64,000 nucleotides of DNA from Bacteroidales bacterium (GTDB lineage Bacteria > Bacteroidota > Bacteroidia > Bacteroidales > Lentimicrobiaceae), in contig JAEUTG010000029.1 in the NCBI GenBank assembly GCA_016788045.1, positions 244,783-308,782 on the forward strand, in the 5' to 3' direction. The position numbers were made by a program, and so were the translations under genes. Shown here in pieces: positions 46,601-53,951 of this stretch (positions within the stretch are counted from its first letter, which is position 1; each line of letters starts with the position of its first letter). The notes under the pieces are model-generated. The model saw only the letters and a program-made list of their open reading frames with translations, had not been told where the DNA came from and made no database searches.

Positions 46601-47299
46601 ATGAATGCTAACCTGAACAATTCAGACCTCTTCGGTAGCCTAAGGAAGAAGGCTTTGCTTAAACAGGATATTTACAGAAAAACCCTGTCAACCTTCAGAA
46701 TGTTTAAAAGCATAATGCAGGAAATGATTGCGGAGTATCAGGAGAAATATAACGGTCAGGGCGATCTGGTTCCATTTGAATTCCGCGATAGGGGCGAATT
46801 TGAAATAGAACTGAAGTTCGGCGGGGATGTACTTATTTTCATGATGCATACCAATATTTTTGAGTTTTCACGGTTGCATGAGGTGATGAAAACCACCTAC
46901 ATCTCAGAGGATAGCGACAGGTCGTATTGCGGCGTCATCAACATCTACAATTTCCTGGCTGATTCTTTTAAGTACAACCGCATGAACGATATGGGCTACC
47001 TCATCGGCAGGGTATTTATCAACAAGGACCTGCATTATTTCATCGAGGGCAAGCGTGAACTCGGAATGCTGTACTACAATTTTGCAACCTCTGAAATTAC
47101 CCGGGAATCGGCCCGCGAACTGATTGCTTCATCCATCCTTTATACCATAAATTTTGATCTTTTAACACCACCTTACGAGGAGGTGAAACAGGTTACGGTT
47201 TTCGATATGCAATCCTCTATCGAGAACCAGCGCATACCAACCGGCAAGCGTTTGGGCTTCAGATTTCAGGCGGATCATGAAGATTTTCCGGGAAAATGA
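46601..47299 (+). CDS. Conserved Bacteroidota protein of unknown function
   Basis: A 232-residue soluble protein with no signal peptide or membrane helix. The N-terminus is helical (RKKALLKQDIYRKTLSTFRMFKSIMQEMIAEY). Mixed alpha/beta sequence follows with FEFRDRGEFEIELKFGGDVLIFMMHTNIFEF, YCGVINIYNFLADSF and GYLIGRVFINKDLHYFIEGKRELG. I recall proteins of this look throughout Bacteroidota, but I cannot name a domain or role. It has its own promoter and precedes tRNA-Glu and rpsT. Confidence 0.65.
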   Translation: MNANLNNSDLFGSLRKKALLKQDIYRKTLSTFRMFKSIMQEMIAEYQEKYNGQGDLVPFEFRDRGEFEIELKFGGDVLIFMMHTNIFEFSRLHEVMKTTYISEDSDRSYCGVINIYNFLADSFKYNRMNDMGYLIGRVFINKDLHYFIEGKRELGMLYYNFATSEITRESARELIASSILYTINFDLLTPPYEEVKQVTVFDMQSSIENQRIPTGKRLGFRFQADHEDFPGK

Positions 47300-47397
47300 T
47301 GGCTAATTTTCTTTGTATAAATGCTAAATTACTGATAGATAGATAATTGGGCAATTATGAAGTTCTGTTGAAATTTTTCATTTTTTTTTCGGGAGGA

Positions 47398-47428
47398 TTT
47401 GGAGTATTCGAAAATAGTTGTATTTTTG
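47398..47428 (+). promoter_or_regulatory. Consensus promoter of tRNA-Glu
   Basis: TTTG (47398-47401), spacer 19, TATTTTTG (47421-47428): an exact match to the Bacteroidota consensus. The discriminator reads GCAGTCCG, identical to that after the rpsF promoter box. Confidence 0.9.
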
Positions 47429-47452
47429 CAGTCCGAATTCAACTAACCGAAT

Positions 47453-47527
47453 GGTCCGTTCGTCTAACGGTTAGGACGCCAGGTTTTCATCCTGGTAATA
47501 GGGGTTCGATTCCCCTACGGACTACCA
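47453..47527 (+). tRNA. tRNA-Glu (anticodon TTC)
   Basis: 72 nt plus an encoded CCA (47525-47527). The acceptor is GGTCCGT/ACGGACT with a terminal G-T pair. The D-arm is followed by CCAGG-TTTTCAT-CCTGG, anticodon TTC for GAA, and the T-arm AGGGGTTCGATTCCCCT. rpsT begins 15 nt downstream, so the two may share the transcript. Confidence 0.95.
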
Positions 47528-47542
47528 ACTAAGTTTATTACA

Positions 47543-47797
47543 ATGGCCAATCACAAATCATCACTCAAAAGAATCAGGGCAAACGAAACACGTCGTATCC
47601 GTAACCGTTATTATGGTAAAACCATGCGTAACGCTGTACGTAAGTTCAGGTCACTTGAAAACAAAGCCGAAGCCGCCGAGAAGCTGCCAAAGCTCATTTC
47701 GATGATTGATAAGCTTGCCAAAAAAACCATCATTCACAAAAACAAAGCAGGTAACCTCAAATCAAAGCTTACCAGGCTGGTGAACAAGATGGCTTAA
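47543..47797 (+). CDS. rpsT: 30S ribosomal protein S20
   Basis: An 84-residue basic, helical protein with the S20 signature: [35 protein letters not shown] at the start, and [23 protein letters not shown] at the end. S20 binds 16S rRNA early in 30S assembly. It lies 15 nt after tRNA-Glu with no intervening promoter and ends at a strong terminator, so it is probably processed from a tRNA-mRNA transcript. Confidence 0.95.
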   Translation: MANHKSSLKRIRANETRRIRNRYYGKTMRNAVRKFRSLENKAEAAEKLPKLISMIDKLAKKTIIHKNKAGNLKSKLTRLVNKMA

Positions 47798-47818
47798 TTC
47801 ATACCGGATGATTTTTAT

Positions 47819-47846
47819 ACCCCCGTGCTTTCGTGCGGGGGTTTTT
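47819..47846 (+). terminator. Rho-independent terminator of rpsT
   Basis: ACCCCCG / CGGGGGT stem, extended inward by wobble pairs, loop TTTC, followed by a T run. Confidence 0.92.
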
Positions 47847-47881
47847 ATTTTTATTGCAATGCCGTATCTTAGCTGAAATAT

Positions 47882-48592
47882 ATGGATGCTATGATGGATG
47901 ACAGCCCGAACCATCTGCCCATCAGCCAGTGGGCCGAAAGCGATAAACCCCGCGAAAAACTGATCCGTAACGGACGCAGTGTCCTGAGCGATGCTGAATT
48001 GATTGCCATATTGCTGGGGTCAGGAACAAAGGAGAAGTCTGCGGTTGAACTGTCGAGGTTTCTGCTGCTCAGGTGCAACAACGACCTGATTGCACTCTCG
48101 AGGCTAAGTATTGAGGAACTCACAAAGATCAAAGGCATTGGTGAAGCAAAAGCTGTGAGTATCGTGGCAGCACTCGAACTGGGCCGGAGAAGACGGCAGG
48201 CTGAAGTGCCGGAGAAAAAAGTGATTTCATCAAGCAGGGATGCTTTTGAATTGTTCTATCCTTACCTTGCCGACGCCCTTTATGAGGAATTCTGGGTGAT
48301 GTTTCTCAACAGAGCCAATGCCCGTATGCACATCGGCAGCATCAGTGAAGGTGGTCTCTCCGGAACTGTGGCCGATCCCAAAAAGATATTTAAGCTTGCC
48401 CTGGAGCACAATGCAGCCTCGGTAATCCTCTGCCACAATCATCCATCAGGGAACCTGAAACCCAGCGAAGCCGATATCCGCTTAACCCGAAAACTCAAAG
48501 AAGCCGGATCAATGCTGGATATGCCGGTGCTGGATCATCTGATTATCGGTGACGAAAAATACTTTAGCTTTGCAGACGAAGGTCTGCTATAA
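47882..48592 (+). CDS. radC: RadC-family JAMM domain protein
   Basis: A 236-residue protein. The N-terminal UPF0758 helical domain (ISQWAESDKPREKLIRNG, LSDAELIAILLGSG) leads into a helix-hairpin-helix (LTKIKGIGEAKAVSIVAALELGRR). The JAMM metalloprotease-like domain has VILCHNHPSGNLKPSEADI with the HxH and Asp ligands intact. Despite the name, a role in DNA repair is doubtful; its activity is not established. Any of three near ATGs could be the start. Confidence 0.92.
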   Translation: MDAMMDDSPNHLPISQWAESDKPREKLIRNGRSVLSDAELIAILLGSGTKEKSAVELSRFLLLRCNNDLIALSRLSIEELTKIKGIGEAKAVSIVAALELGRRRRQAEVPEKKVISSSRDAFELFYPYLADALYEEFWVMFLNRANARMHIGSISEGGLSGTVADPKKIFKLALEHNAASVILCHNHPSGNLKPSEADIRLTRKLKEAGSMLDMPVLDHLIIGDEKYFSFADEGLL

Positions 48593-48611
48593 CTGAAATC
48601 ACAAATACTGA

Positions 48612-49769
48612 ATGATAAAAATTGTTACCATTATCGGGGCGCGGCCTCAGATTATCAAGGCAGCCGCTCTCAGCCGCTCCATCAGAAACTCGTTTGCCGG
48701 TCAGATCAGTGAGGTGATTGTTCATACAGGCCAGCATTATGACTCGAATATGTCGCAGGTGTTTTTCGATGAACTCGGGATACCGGCTCCTGATTACAAC
48801 CTGGGTGTCGGAAGTGGCTCACACGGGAGGCAAACAGCCTTGATGATAACGGGCATTGAAGAAATACTGCTGAAAGAAAAACCCCGCTTCCTTGTATTGT
48901 ACGGCGATACCAACTCCACCCTGGCCGGCGCCATTGCAGCGGCCAAGCTCAGGATTCCCATTGTTCATATCGAAGCCGGCCTGCGGTCGTTCAACAAATC
49001 GATGCCTGAAGAAATCAACCGCATCATGTGCGACCATGCTTCAACCCTGTTGTTTTCGCCAACCACAACGGGATTTGACAATCTCCAGAGGGAAGGATTT
49101 AATGATAAGAATCAGCAGCCATATACCAGCGATAACCCGGGCATCTTTCATTGCGGGGATATCATGTTCGATAACAGTCTCTATTTTGCTGAAATAGCGG
49201 AGCAAAAATCCACGGTTTTGAAAGAATGGAACCTGACCAGGAATAACTACCTCCTGGCCACCATCCACCGCGACAACAACACCGACATCCCGGAAAGGCT
49301 TTCCCGGATTTTCAATGCGCTGCACACCATCAGCACAACGCATAACCTGAGCATCGCATTGCCACTGCATCCCCGCACAGCTGGCCTGCTGAAACAGAAT
49401 CTGAACCCTGCGTTGTATGAGCAGGTAACCTCCGGTTCTCTGATCCGGATCATGCCTCCGGTTTCCTTTCTCGATATGATCGCCCTGGAGAAAAATGCCA
49501 GGATGGTTATAACCGATTCGGGCGGGGTTCAGAAAGAAGCCTATTTCTTTGGTAAGCCGTGCGTTATCGTACGCCCTGAAACAGAGTGGGTTGAGATCGT
49601 TAAAGCAGGTGCCGGAATCATTGCCGATGCCGATTATGACAGGATTGTTGAAGGGGCCGGTCGGTTTATAGAACATCCGCCGGCAGATTATCCTGAGGTG
49701 TTTGGTGACGGCAGGGCGGCTGATTTTATGTGCAGAACCATGATTGCCTGCCAGACCGGTGTTTCCTGA
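48612..49769 (+). CDS. wecB: UDP-GlcNAc 2-epimerase, non-hydrolysing
   Basis: This 385-residue enzyme interconverts UDP-GlcNAc and UDP-ManNAc. Visible family motifs are IIGARPQIIKAAAL, HTGQHYDSNMSQVFF, LYGDTNSTLAGAIAA (catalytic Asp), HIEAGLRSFNKSMPEEINR (catalytic Glu pair) and ATIHRDNNTD (His). TDSGGVQKEAYFFGKPCV gives the UDP-binding C-terminal motif. It begins 20 nt after radC. It is distinct from the CapG-like paralogue at 11903, which has a different [10 protein letters not shown] motif. ManNAc produced here might feed a glycan outside this window. Confidence 0.9.
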   Translation: MIKIVTIIGARPQIIKAAALSRSIRNSFAGQISEVIVHTGQHYDSNMSQVFFDELGIPAPDYNLGVGSGSHGRQTALMITGIEEILLKEKPRFLVLYGDTNSTLAGAIAAAKLRIPIVHIEAGLRSFNKSMPEEINRIMCDHASTLLFSPTTTGFDNLQREGFNDKNQQPYTSDNPGIFHCGDIMFDNSLYFAEIAEQKSTVLKEWNLTRNNYLLATIHRDNNTDIPERLSRIFNALHTISTTHNLSIALPLHPRTAGLLKQNLNPALYEQVTSGSLIRIMPPVSFLDMIALEKNARMVITDSGGVQKEAYFFGKPCVIVRPETEWVEIVKAGAGIIADADYDRIVEGAGRFIEHPPADYPEVFGDGRAADFMCRTMIACQTGVS

Positions 49770-50175
49770 GAATTATATATGCAGGTTGCTGATTCACAGT
49801 CGTATAGTAAGGGATAGAAACAGAAAAGATATCTGAAGAACTTCCTTTAACTTCCTTCGTTTGTGCATACAGCCTGCCTGTTTGGGTCAGGCTGACAAGG
49901 CAGGATACCACAGTGACATACACCCTTTCACTGAATGACCCTGATTCCTGATTCTGTTATGCTGCGGAAAGCTTCTCCTGTAATGGTTTGCATAATTGCT
50001 GCTTTTGTCTGTTCAGAATATTTGGCTAATGTTATAGTCTTGAATAACAATGTGATATGCATAGGGTTGCGGATATAAAAATTTGCGTGAATGCTTAAGA
50101 TTATTTCGAAAAAAGTTATACCTTTGCAGTCCGTTTAAAAATTCGTACTGAATTAATAATCAAACCTTAAAACAG
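49770..50175. other. Intergenic region upstream of rpsF
   Basis: About 405 nt without a credible gene. At 49870-49904 two alternative GC-rich hairpins can form (CAGCCTG with CAGGCTG, or CCTGCC with GGCAGG). No T run follows, so I do not call a terminator. The rpsF promoter is at 50119. Confidence 0.55.
50119..50126 (+). promoter_or_regulatory. -7 promoter box of the rpsF-rpsR-rplI operon
   Basis: TACCTTTG followed by GCAGTCCG, the same discriminator as at the tRNA-Glu promoter. The leader is about 45 nt. Confidence 0.75.
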
Positions 50176-50541
50176 ATGTTGAAAAACTATGAAACCGTTT
50201 TCATTATGACTCCCGTTTTGTCTGATGAACAGATGAAGGAAGCGGTTGGAAAATTTCAGAAATTGCTGAAAGAAAAGGGGGCTGAGATAGTCCACGAAGA
50301 TCACTGGGGCTTGCGTAAGTTTGCCTATCCCATTCAGAAAAAAACCTCAGGATTTTACCACCTGATTGAGTTTAAAGCTGAAGGAAAGGTAATCAATGAT
50401 CTTGAAGTGGCATTCAAACGTGACGAGCGGATTCTCCGTTTCCTCACCGTGGCACTGGACAAGCATGCCGTTGCTTACAACGAGAAGAAACGCGTTAACA
50501 AAGCAGCTGCAGTTGCTGCTGAACCAGTTACCGAAGCCTGA
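50176..50541 (+). CDS. rpsF: 30S ribosomal protein S6
   Basis: A 121-residue S6 protein: [20 protein letters not shown] at the start, [23 protein letters not shown] in the middle and [19 protein letters not shown] near the end, with an Ala-rich C-terminal tail. S6 binds S18 in the 30S platform, and the S18 gene follows 26 nt later. First gene of a three-gene ribosomal operon. Confidence 0.96.
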   Translation: MLKNYETVFIMTPVLSDEQMKEAVGKFQKLLKEKGAEIVHEDHWGLRKFAYPIQKKTSGFYHLIEFKAEGKVINDLEVAFKRDERILRFLTVALDKHAVAYNEKKRVNKAAAVAAEPVTEA

Positions 50542-50567
50542 AAGGTCTAATTTTAATTCAATCAACA

Positions 50568-50840
50568 ATGGCAAATCAACCAAATTCAGAAATAAAATAC
50601 TTAACCCCGATTGCTGTCGACGTTAAGAAAAAGAAATACTGCCGTTTCAAGAAGAGCGGTATCAAGTATATCGATTACAAGGATGCTGACTTCCTGATGA
50701 AGTTTGTGAACGAGCAGGGTAAAATTCTTCCCCGCCGTATCACCGGTACATCAACCAAATACCAGCGCAAGGTTGCGCAGGCGGTAAAAAGGGCCCGTCA
50801 TATTGCCCTGATGCCTTATGTGGCTGACTTGTTAAAATAA
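50568..50840 (+). CDS. rpsR: 30S ribosomal protein S18
   Basis: A 90-residue basic protein with S18 motifs [47 protein letters not shown] and [16 protein letters not shown]. The single Cys in KKKYCRF is the only remaining trace of the zinc-binding form. It pairs with S6 in the 30S platform. Confidence 0.96.
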   Translation: MANQPNSEIKYLTPIAVDVKKKKYCRFKKSGIKYIDYKDADFLMKFVNEQGKILPRRITGTSTKYQRKVAQAVKRARHIALMPYVADLLK

Positions 50841-50845
50841 GGAGG
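50841..50845 (+). promoter_or_regulatory. Strong Shine-Dalgarno sequence before rplI
   Basis: AAGGAGG ends 8 nt before the rplI ATG and overlaps the rpsR stop. Strong SD sequences are otherwise uncommon in this window, so translation of L9 may depend on it. Confidence 0.6.
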
Positions 50846-50853
50846 ATCAGATC

Positions 50854-51303
50854 ATGGAAGTAATTCTCAAAAAAGATGTTCCCAACCTGGGTTATGCTAC
50901 CGACATTGTGAAGGTACGCGATGGTTACGGCCGCAACTATTTGATTCCCCAGGGAATTGCAATTCTTGCCACAGAAGCCAACAAGAAGATGAACGCTGAA
51001 ACCCTGAAGCAGAAAGCCTACAAGGAAGATAAGATCCGTGGTGAAGCTGAAGCTCTGGTTAAAAAGCTTGAAGATATCACCGTGAAGATCGGTGCCAAGG
51101 TTGCTTCAACCGGTAAGATCTTCGGTTCAGTGAACTCTCTTCAGATTGCCGAGGCCATCAAGGAACAATTCGGTTATGAAGTTGACCGCAAGAAAATCCA
51201 TCTCGATGGTGATTCAGTAAAAGAAGTCGGAGAATACCAGGCTAAGGTTATGCTTCACAAAGGCGTGAGCGTTTCAATCAGGTTTGAAGTTTTTGCTGAA
51301 TAA
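50854..51303 (+). CDS. rplI: 50S ribosomal protein L9
   Basis: A 149-residue L9. The N-terminal domain has the signature MEVILKKDVPNLGYATDIVKVRDGYGRNYLIPQGIA. A long connecting helix (KMNAETLKQKAYKEDKIRGEAEALVKKLE) follows, then the C-terminal domain GKIFGSVNSLQIAEAIKEQFG. It binds 23S rRNA near the L1 stalk. A strong terminator follows, ending the rpsF operon. Confidence 0.96.
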   Translation: MEVILKKDVPNLGYATDIVKVRDGYGRNYLIPQGIAILATEANKKMNAETLKQKAYKEDKIRGEAEALVKKLEDITVKIGAKVASTGKIFGSVNSLQIAEAIKEQFGYEVDRKKIHLDGDSVKEVGEYQAKVMLHKGVSVSIRFEVFAE

Positions 51304-51335
51304 GCCTACCGTTCTTCAGAATATTGCATAATTTT

Positions 51336-51366
51336 AATCCCGGTTTCATACCGGGATTTTTTTATT
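51336..51366 (+). terminator. Rho-independent terminator of the rpsF operon
   Basis: AATCCCGGT / ACCGGGATT perfect 9-bp stem with a 5-nt loop and a following run of T. The next gene starts 5 nt after it. Confidence 0.92.
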
Positions 51367-51370
51367 CAAC

Positions 51371-52150
51371 ATGCTTTCAAAAGCCAGAATTAAATTTCTT
51401 AACGCGCTTCGTCTGCCTAAATACAGGCAGGAAGAGGGACTGTTTATTGCTGAAGGGGTGAAACTCATCAATGAAGCACTGAAAAGTTCTTTTGATGTAC
51501 TGGAAATTTTCGCAACCCGTGAATGGATTGAAGCGGGCTACATTCCTGCCAGCAGATACCTTGTTGATGTTACCGAAATCTCGGAAGAGGAACTGGGCAA
51601 AATCACCGCCCTCAGTACCCCCAATCAGGTGCTTGCAGTCATCAGACAACCTCTCAGTCAGCAAGCCCCGCCAGCAAAAGGTGAATGGGTGATCGCTCTG
51701 GATCAGATCCGTGATCCGGGTAACCTCGGTACCATGATCAGAACTGCTGACTGGTTTGGCATTCACAGGATCGTGGCCTCGAGGGGCAGCGTCGAAGTGT
51801 GGAATCCCAAGGTTGTTCAGGCCAGTATGGGCTCTGTCTTCAGAATGCCTGTTCATACAGTGAACCTGCCGGAATACCTGGCTGAAAACGAAAAATATGT
51901 GCCGGTTTACGGAACCCTTCTCGAAGGAGAAATGGCCGGTACCATCCCATTGGGTAAGCAAGGTATCGTGATTATCGGAAATGAGTCGCATGGAATTTCA
52001 CCGGAAGTAATGCCATTCATCACCAGACGCATTACAATTCCTGCTGCCGGGCAGGGGAGGGGCGACAAAGCCGAATCCCTGAATGCCTCCATTGCAATGT
52101 CCATTCTCTGCTATGAAATCAGAAGGCAAAATCCGTTGAATACTGACTGA
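51371..52150 (+). CDS. TrmH/SpoU-family RNA 2'-O-methyltransferase
   Basis: This 259-residue SPOUT enzyme is predicted to methylate ribose 2'-OH in tRNA or rRNA. The N-terminal substrate-binding domain (RLPKYRQEEGLFIAEGVKLINEAL) is typical of TrmH/RlmB relatives. The catalytic domain has motif 1 ALDQIRDPGNLGTMIRTADWFGI, motif 2 IVIIGNESHGISPEV and motif 3 IPAAGQGRGDKAESLNASIAMSIL. The knot-forming C-terminus is complete. The target nucleotide is not predictable from sequence alone. Confidence 0.92.
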   Translation: MLSKARIKFLNALRLPKYRQEEGLFIAEGVKLINEALKSSFDVLEIFATREWIEAGYIPASRYLVDVTEISEEELGKITALSTPNQVLAVIRQPLSQQAPPAKGEWVIALDQIRDPGNLGTMIRTADWFGIHRIVASRGSVEVWNPKVVQASMGSVFRMPVHTVNLPEYLAENEKYVPVYGTLLEGEMAGTIPLGKQGIVIIGNESHGISPEVMPFITRRITIPAAGQGRGDKAESLNASIAMSILCYEIRRQNPLNTD

Positions 52151-52264
52151 TTTTTAAAAGTGAATGCAACAATGATCTTCATTGGTTTGTTTATTGAATT
52201 GAATCTGAATCAACACCGGCCGTTATGCTGAGCAATTCCGGCCGACCGGCTAAAATCAAACTGT

Positions 52265-52465
52265 ATGTTACTGAAAGTAATCCTGATTGCTACCATCCTG
52301 ATCGCCCTTGCCTTCTCGGGGATCGCAATAAAAATGTTTTTTAAGAAAGGGGCTGAGTTCCGTAAATCGTGCTCCAGTGTTGATCCCACAACAGGGAAAA
52401 GGTTGGGTTGCACTTGTAGTGGTGAAGGAGAATCTTCAGGCACCTGCGAGAACAGGACAGCCTGA
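52265..52465 (+). CDS. Small Cys-containing membrane protein
   Basis: A 66-residue protein. One N-terminal membrane helix (LLKVILIATILIALAFSGIAI) is followed by a short polar tail with four cysteines (RKSCSSVD, LGCTCSGEG, TCENR). The Cys spacing suggests a metal or iron-sulfur centre, or disulfides. I recall similar small membrane proteins near apbE in Bacteroidota, but I cannot verify it. It converges on apbE, with 11 nt between the stops. Confidence 0.6.
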   Translation: MLLKVILIATILIALAFSGIAIKMFFKKGAEFRKSCSSVDPTTGKRLGCTCSGEGESSGTCENRTA

Positions 52466-52476
52466 TTTCAGGGCTG

Positions 52477-53508
52477 TTATTGTCCCGGTGCAGCTTCAAC
52501 CTCTTCCTTGTCGATAAGCTCAAGGATGCCGGGGCTTGCCCAGGTTTTCAGGGCTCCCGAAGTGTCGGAATAGATCAGGTAAGCATCTATTCCCGGGTTA
52601 CGGCTTATAAATTCCTGTGTCTTTTCGAGACCCATCACCATAAAGGCTGTTGCATAGGCATCAGCGGTCATGCAATCATTGGCAAGTACCGATACGCTCA
52701 ATACAGTATGTTTCACCGGAAAGCCTGTTTTGGGGTCCAGGGTGTGTGAATACCTGATCCCGTCCTTAATAAAAAATCTTCTGTAGTTGCCTGACGTTGC
52801 CAGCGCTTTGTCGGTCAGGTTTACCACGGCATTCAGCACCCGGGGATCATCGGCATCTTTGGTTGGTTTCTCTATGCCGACTTTCCAGGGTTTGTTTCCC
52901 GCTTTCTTTCCTTTAGCCAATACTTCGCCGCCTACGTCAACAAGGTAATTTTCAATGCCCCTTGCTTCCAGCATTTCCCCTATCAGGTCAGCCGAGTAGC
53001 CTTGCGCGATAGCATTGAAATCAACTTTAATTTCCGGGTATTTCTTAACCAGCCGGCCATTTATCAGACTTACATTTCTGTAGTTTACATAGGGGAGCAG
53101 GCTGTCTACCTGTTTCTGACCAACTTTCATGGGATCGGTAAAACCGAAGCCCCAGGCATTCACCAGGGGCATGATGGTGATATCAAAGGCGCCATCCGTT
53201 TTTTCTGACACTTCCATTGCCTTGTTGAATACATTTGTAAATGCTTCATCAGCAATCACGGTGCTGTCGTTGTTGTTGAACCTCGAAATCACTGACTCAT
53301 TGAGATACACAGAAGCGGAAAGGTCAAATGCTTTAAAGAAACTGTCAATGGATGCCTGATGGTTGGTGCCGTTTTTATCGTAATAGGTTACCGCATAATA
53401 AGTTCCCTGCGCGAGGCCTTCCAGTTTCACTTCTTTTCCCGGATTCAGGCTGGTGCAGGCCGCGAAAATCATCGCAGTGAACAGCAGACAGTTGTAGGTT
53501 ATTTTCAT
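52477..53508 (-). CDS. apbE: ApbE FAD:protein FMN transferase, lipoprotein
   Basis: A 343-residue enzyme that attaches FMN from FAD to a Thr in flavoprotein targets such as NqrB and NqrC. The lipoprotein signal (LLFTAMIFAAC) anchors it outside the inner membrane. Family motifs include ASVYLNESVISRFN, TDGAFDITIMPLVNAWGF, VDFNAIAQGYSADLIGEMLEA, YLVDVGGEVLAKGKK and the C-terminal TADAYATAFMVMG. The ATG at 53508 is chosen because a -7 box lies at 53542-53535; an ATG at 53565 lies upstream of it. The nqr operon, whose subunits need FMN, is 440 bp away. Confidence 0.93.
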   Translation of the reverse strand: MKITYNCLLFTAMIFAACTSLNPGKEVKLEGLAQGTYYAVTYYDKNGTNHQASIDSFFKAFDLSASVYLNESVISRFNNNDSTVIADEAFTNVFNKAMEVSEKTDGAFDITIMPLVNAWGFGFTDPMKVGQKQVDSLLPYVNYRNVSLINGRLVKKYPEIKVDFNAIAQGYSADLIGEMLEARGIENYLVDVGGEVLAKGKKAGNKPWKVGIEKPTKDADDPRVLNAVVNLTDKALATSGNYRRFFIKDGIRYSHTLDPKTGFPVKHTVLSVSVLANDCMTADAYATAFMVMGLEKTQEFISRNPGIDAYLIYSDTSGALKTWASPGILELIDKEEVEAAPGQ

Positions 53509-53534
53509 CTCGGTTTTGTGATTTTTTGTCCTTG

Positions 53535-53542
53535 CAAACCTA
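53535..53542 (-). promoter_or_regulatory. -7 promoter box of apbE
   Basis: TAGGTTTG on the minus strand, 26 nt upstream of the ATG at 53508. Confidence 0.6.
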
Positions 53543-53648
53543 ATTGAATTAATGGCACACCACACCCTGAAAACGCATTTTTTACACTACAGTCCGGAAA
53601 AAAAAACCACATTCTGCTGAATCCTATGGCAGGGTGGGAAAAAGCAAC

Positions 53649-53720
53649 GTTACGCCCCGCTGGGGCTTACAATTTTTGTTAGGTCGATTTTACTATCAAC
53701 CTTACGCTGCTCTGCAGCTT
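53649..53720. repeat. Twin short-hairpin (REP-like) element
   Basis: Two small hairpins share one layout: TTAC, a 5-bp stem, a 3-nt loop, then CTT. The first is GCCCC-GCT-GGGGC at 53654-53666, the second GCTGC-TCT-GCAGC at 53706-53718. They are 39 nt apart. This pairing of similar hairpins in an intergenic region is typical of REP/BIME-like dispersed repeats. Further copies would have to be looked for outside this window. Confidence 0.5.
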
Positions 53721-53901
53721 TTTAAATGATATTAATATGGCAAAATACACACAATCAATTTGTTAAAAAAATTCTTAGAAGGTTGCACCAAATTGCTTTA
53801 TTCTAAATTACTGTTGCCAAAGATTTAAACGGACAATAGTGATTTCTTACTTTAAATTAACTTAACCGTTTAAGTTTACCAGGATTTTATGCGGCACTGC
53901 A

Positions 53902-53934
53902 TAAAAAACGCTCCGGTTCAGCCGGAGCGTTTTC
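53902..53934 (-). terminator. Terminator of the nqr operon
   Basis: ACGCTCCGG / CCGGAGCGT stem with a 5-nt loop. On the minus strand a T run follows (53908-53903), 44 nt after the end of nqrF. A shorter T run lies on the other side, so it may work in both directions. Confidence 0.9.
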
Positions 53935-53951
53935 TGAGAAAGGAAAAATCA

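Noticed and set aside
47347..47532. A 61-codon plus-strand frame spanning the tRNA-Glu promoter and gene
   Set aside because: It overlaps the tRNA and its consensus promoter completely.
49870..49904. Alternative GC-rich hairpins after wecB, suggestive of an attenuator or terminator
   Set aside because: No T run follows, and the region is 215 nt upstream of the rpsF promoter with no open frame, so no regulatory role can be supported.
50127..50150. CAGT-CCG...CG-ACTG hairpin resembling the S6:S18 autoregulatory leader motif
   Set aside because: It begins directly at the expected transcription start after the -7 box at 50119-50126, so the 5' strand would be mostly untranscribed.
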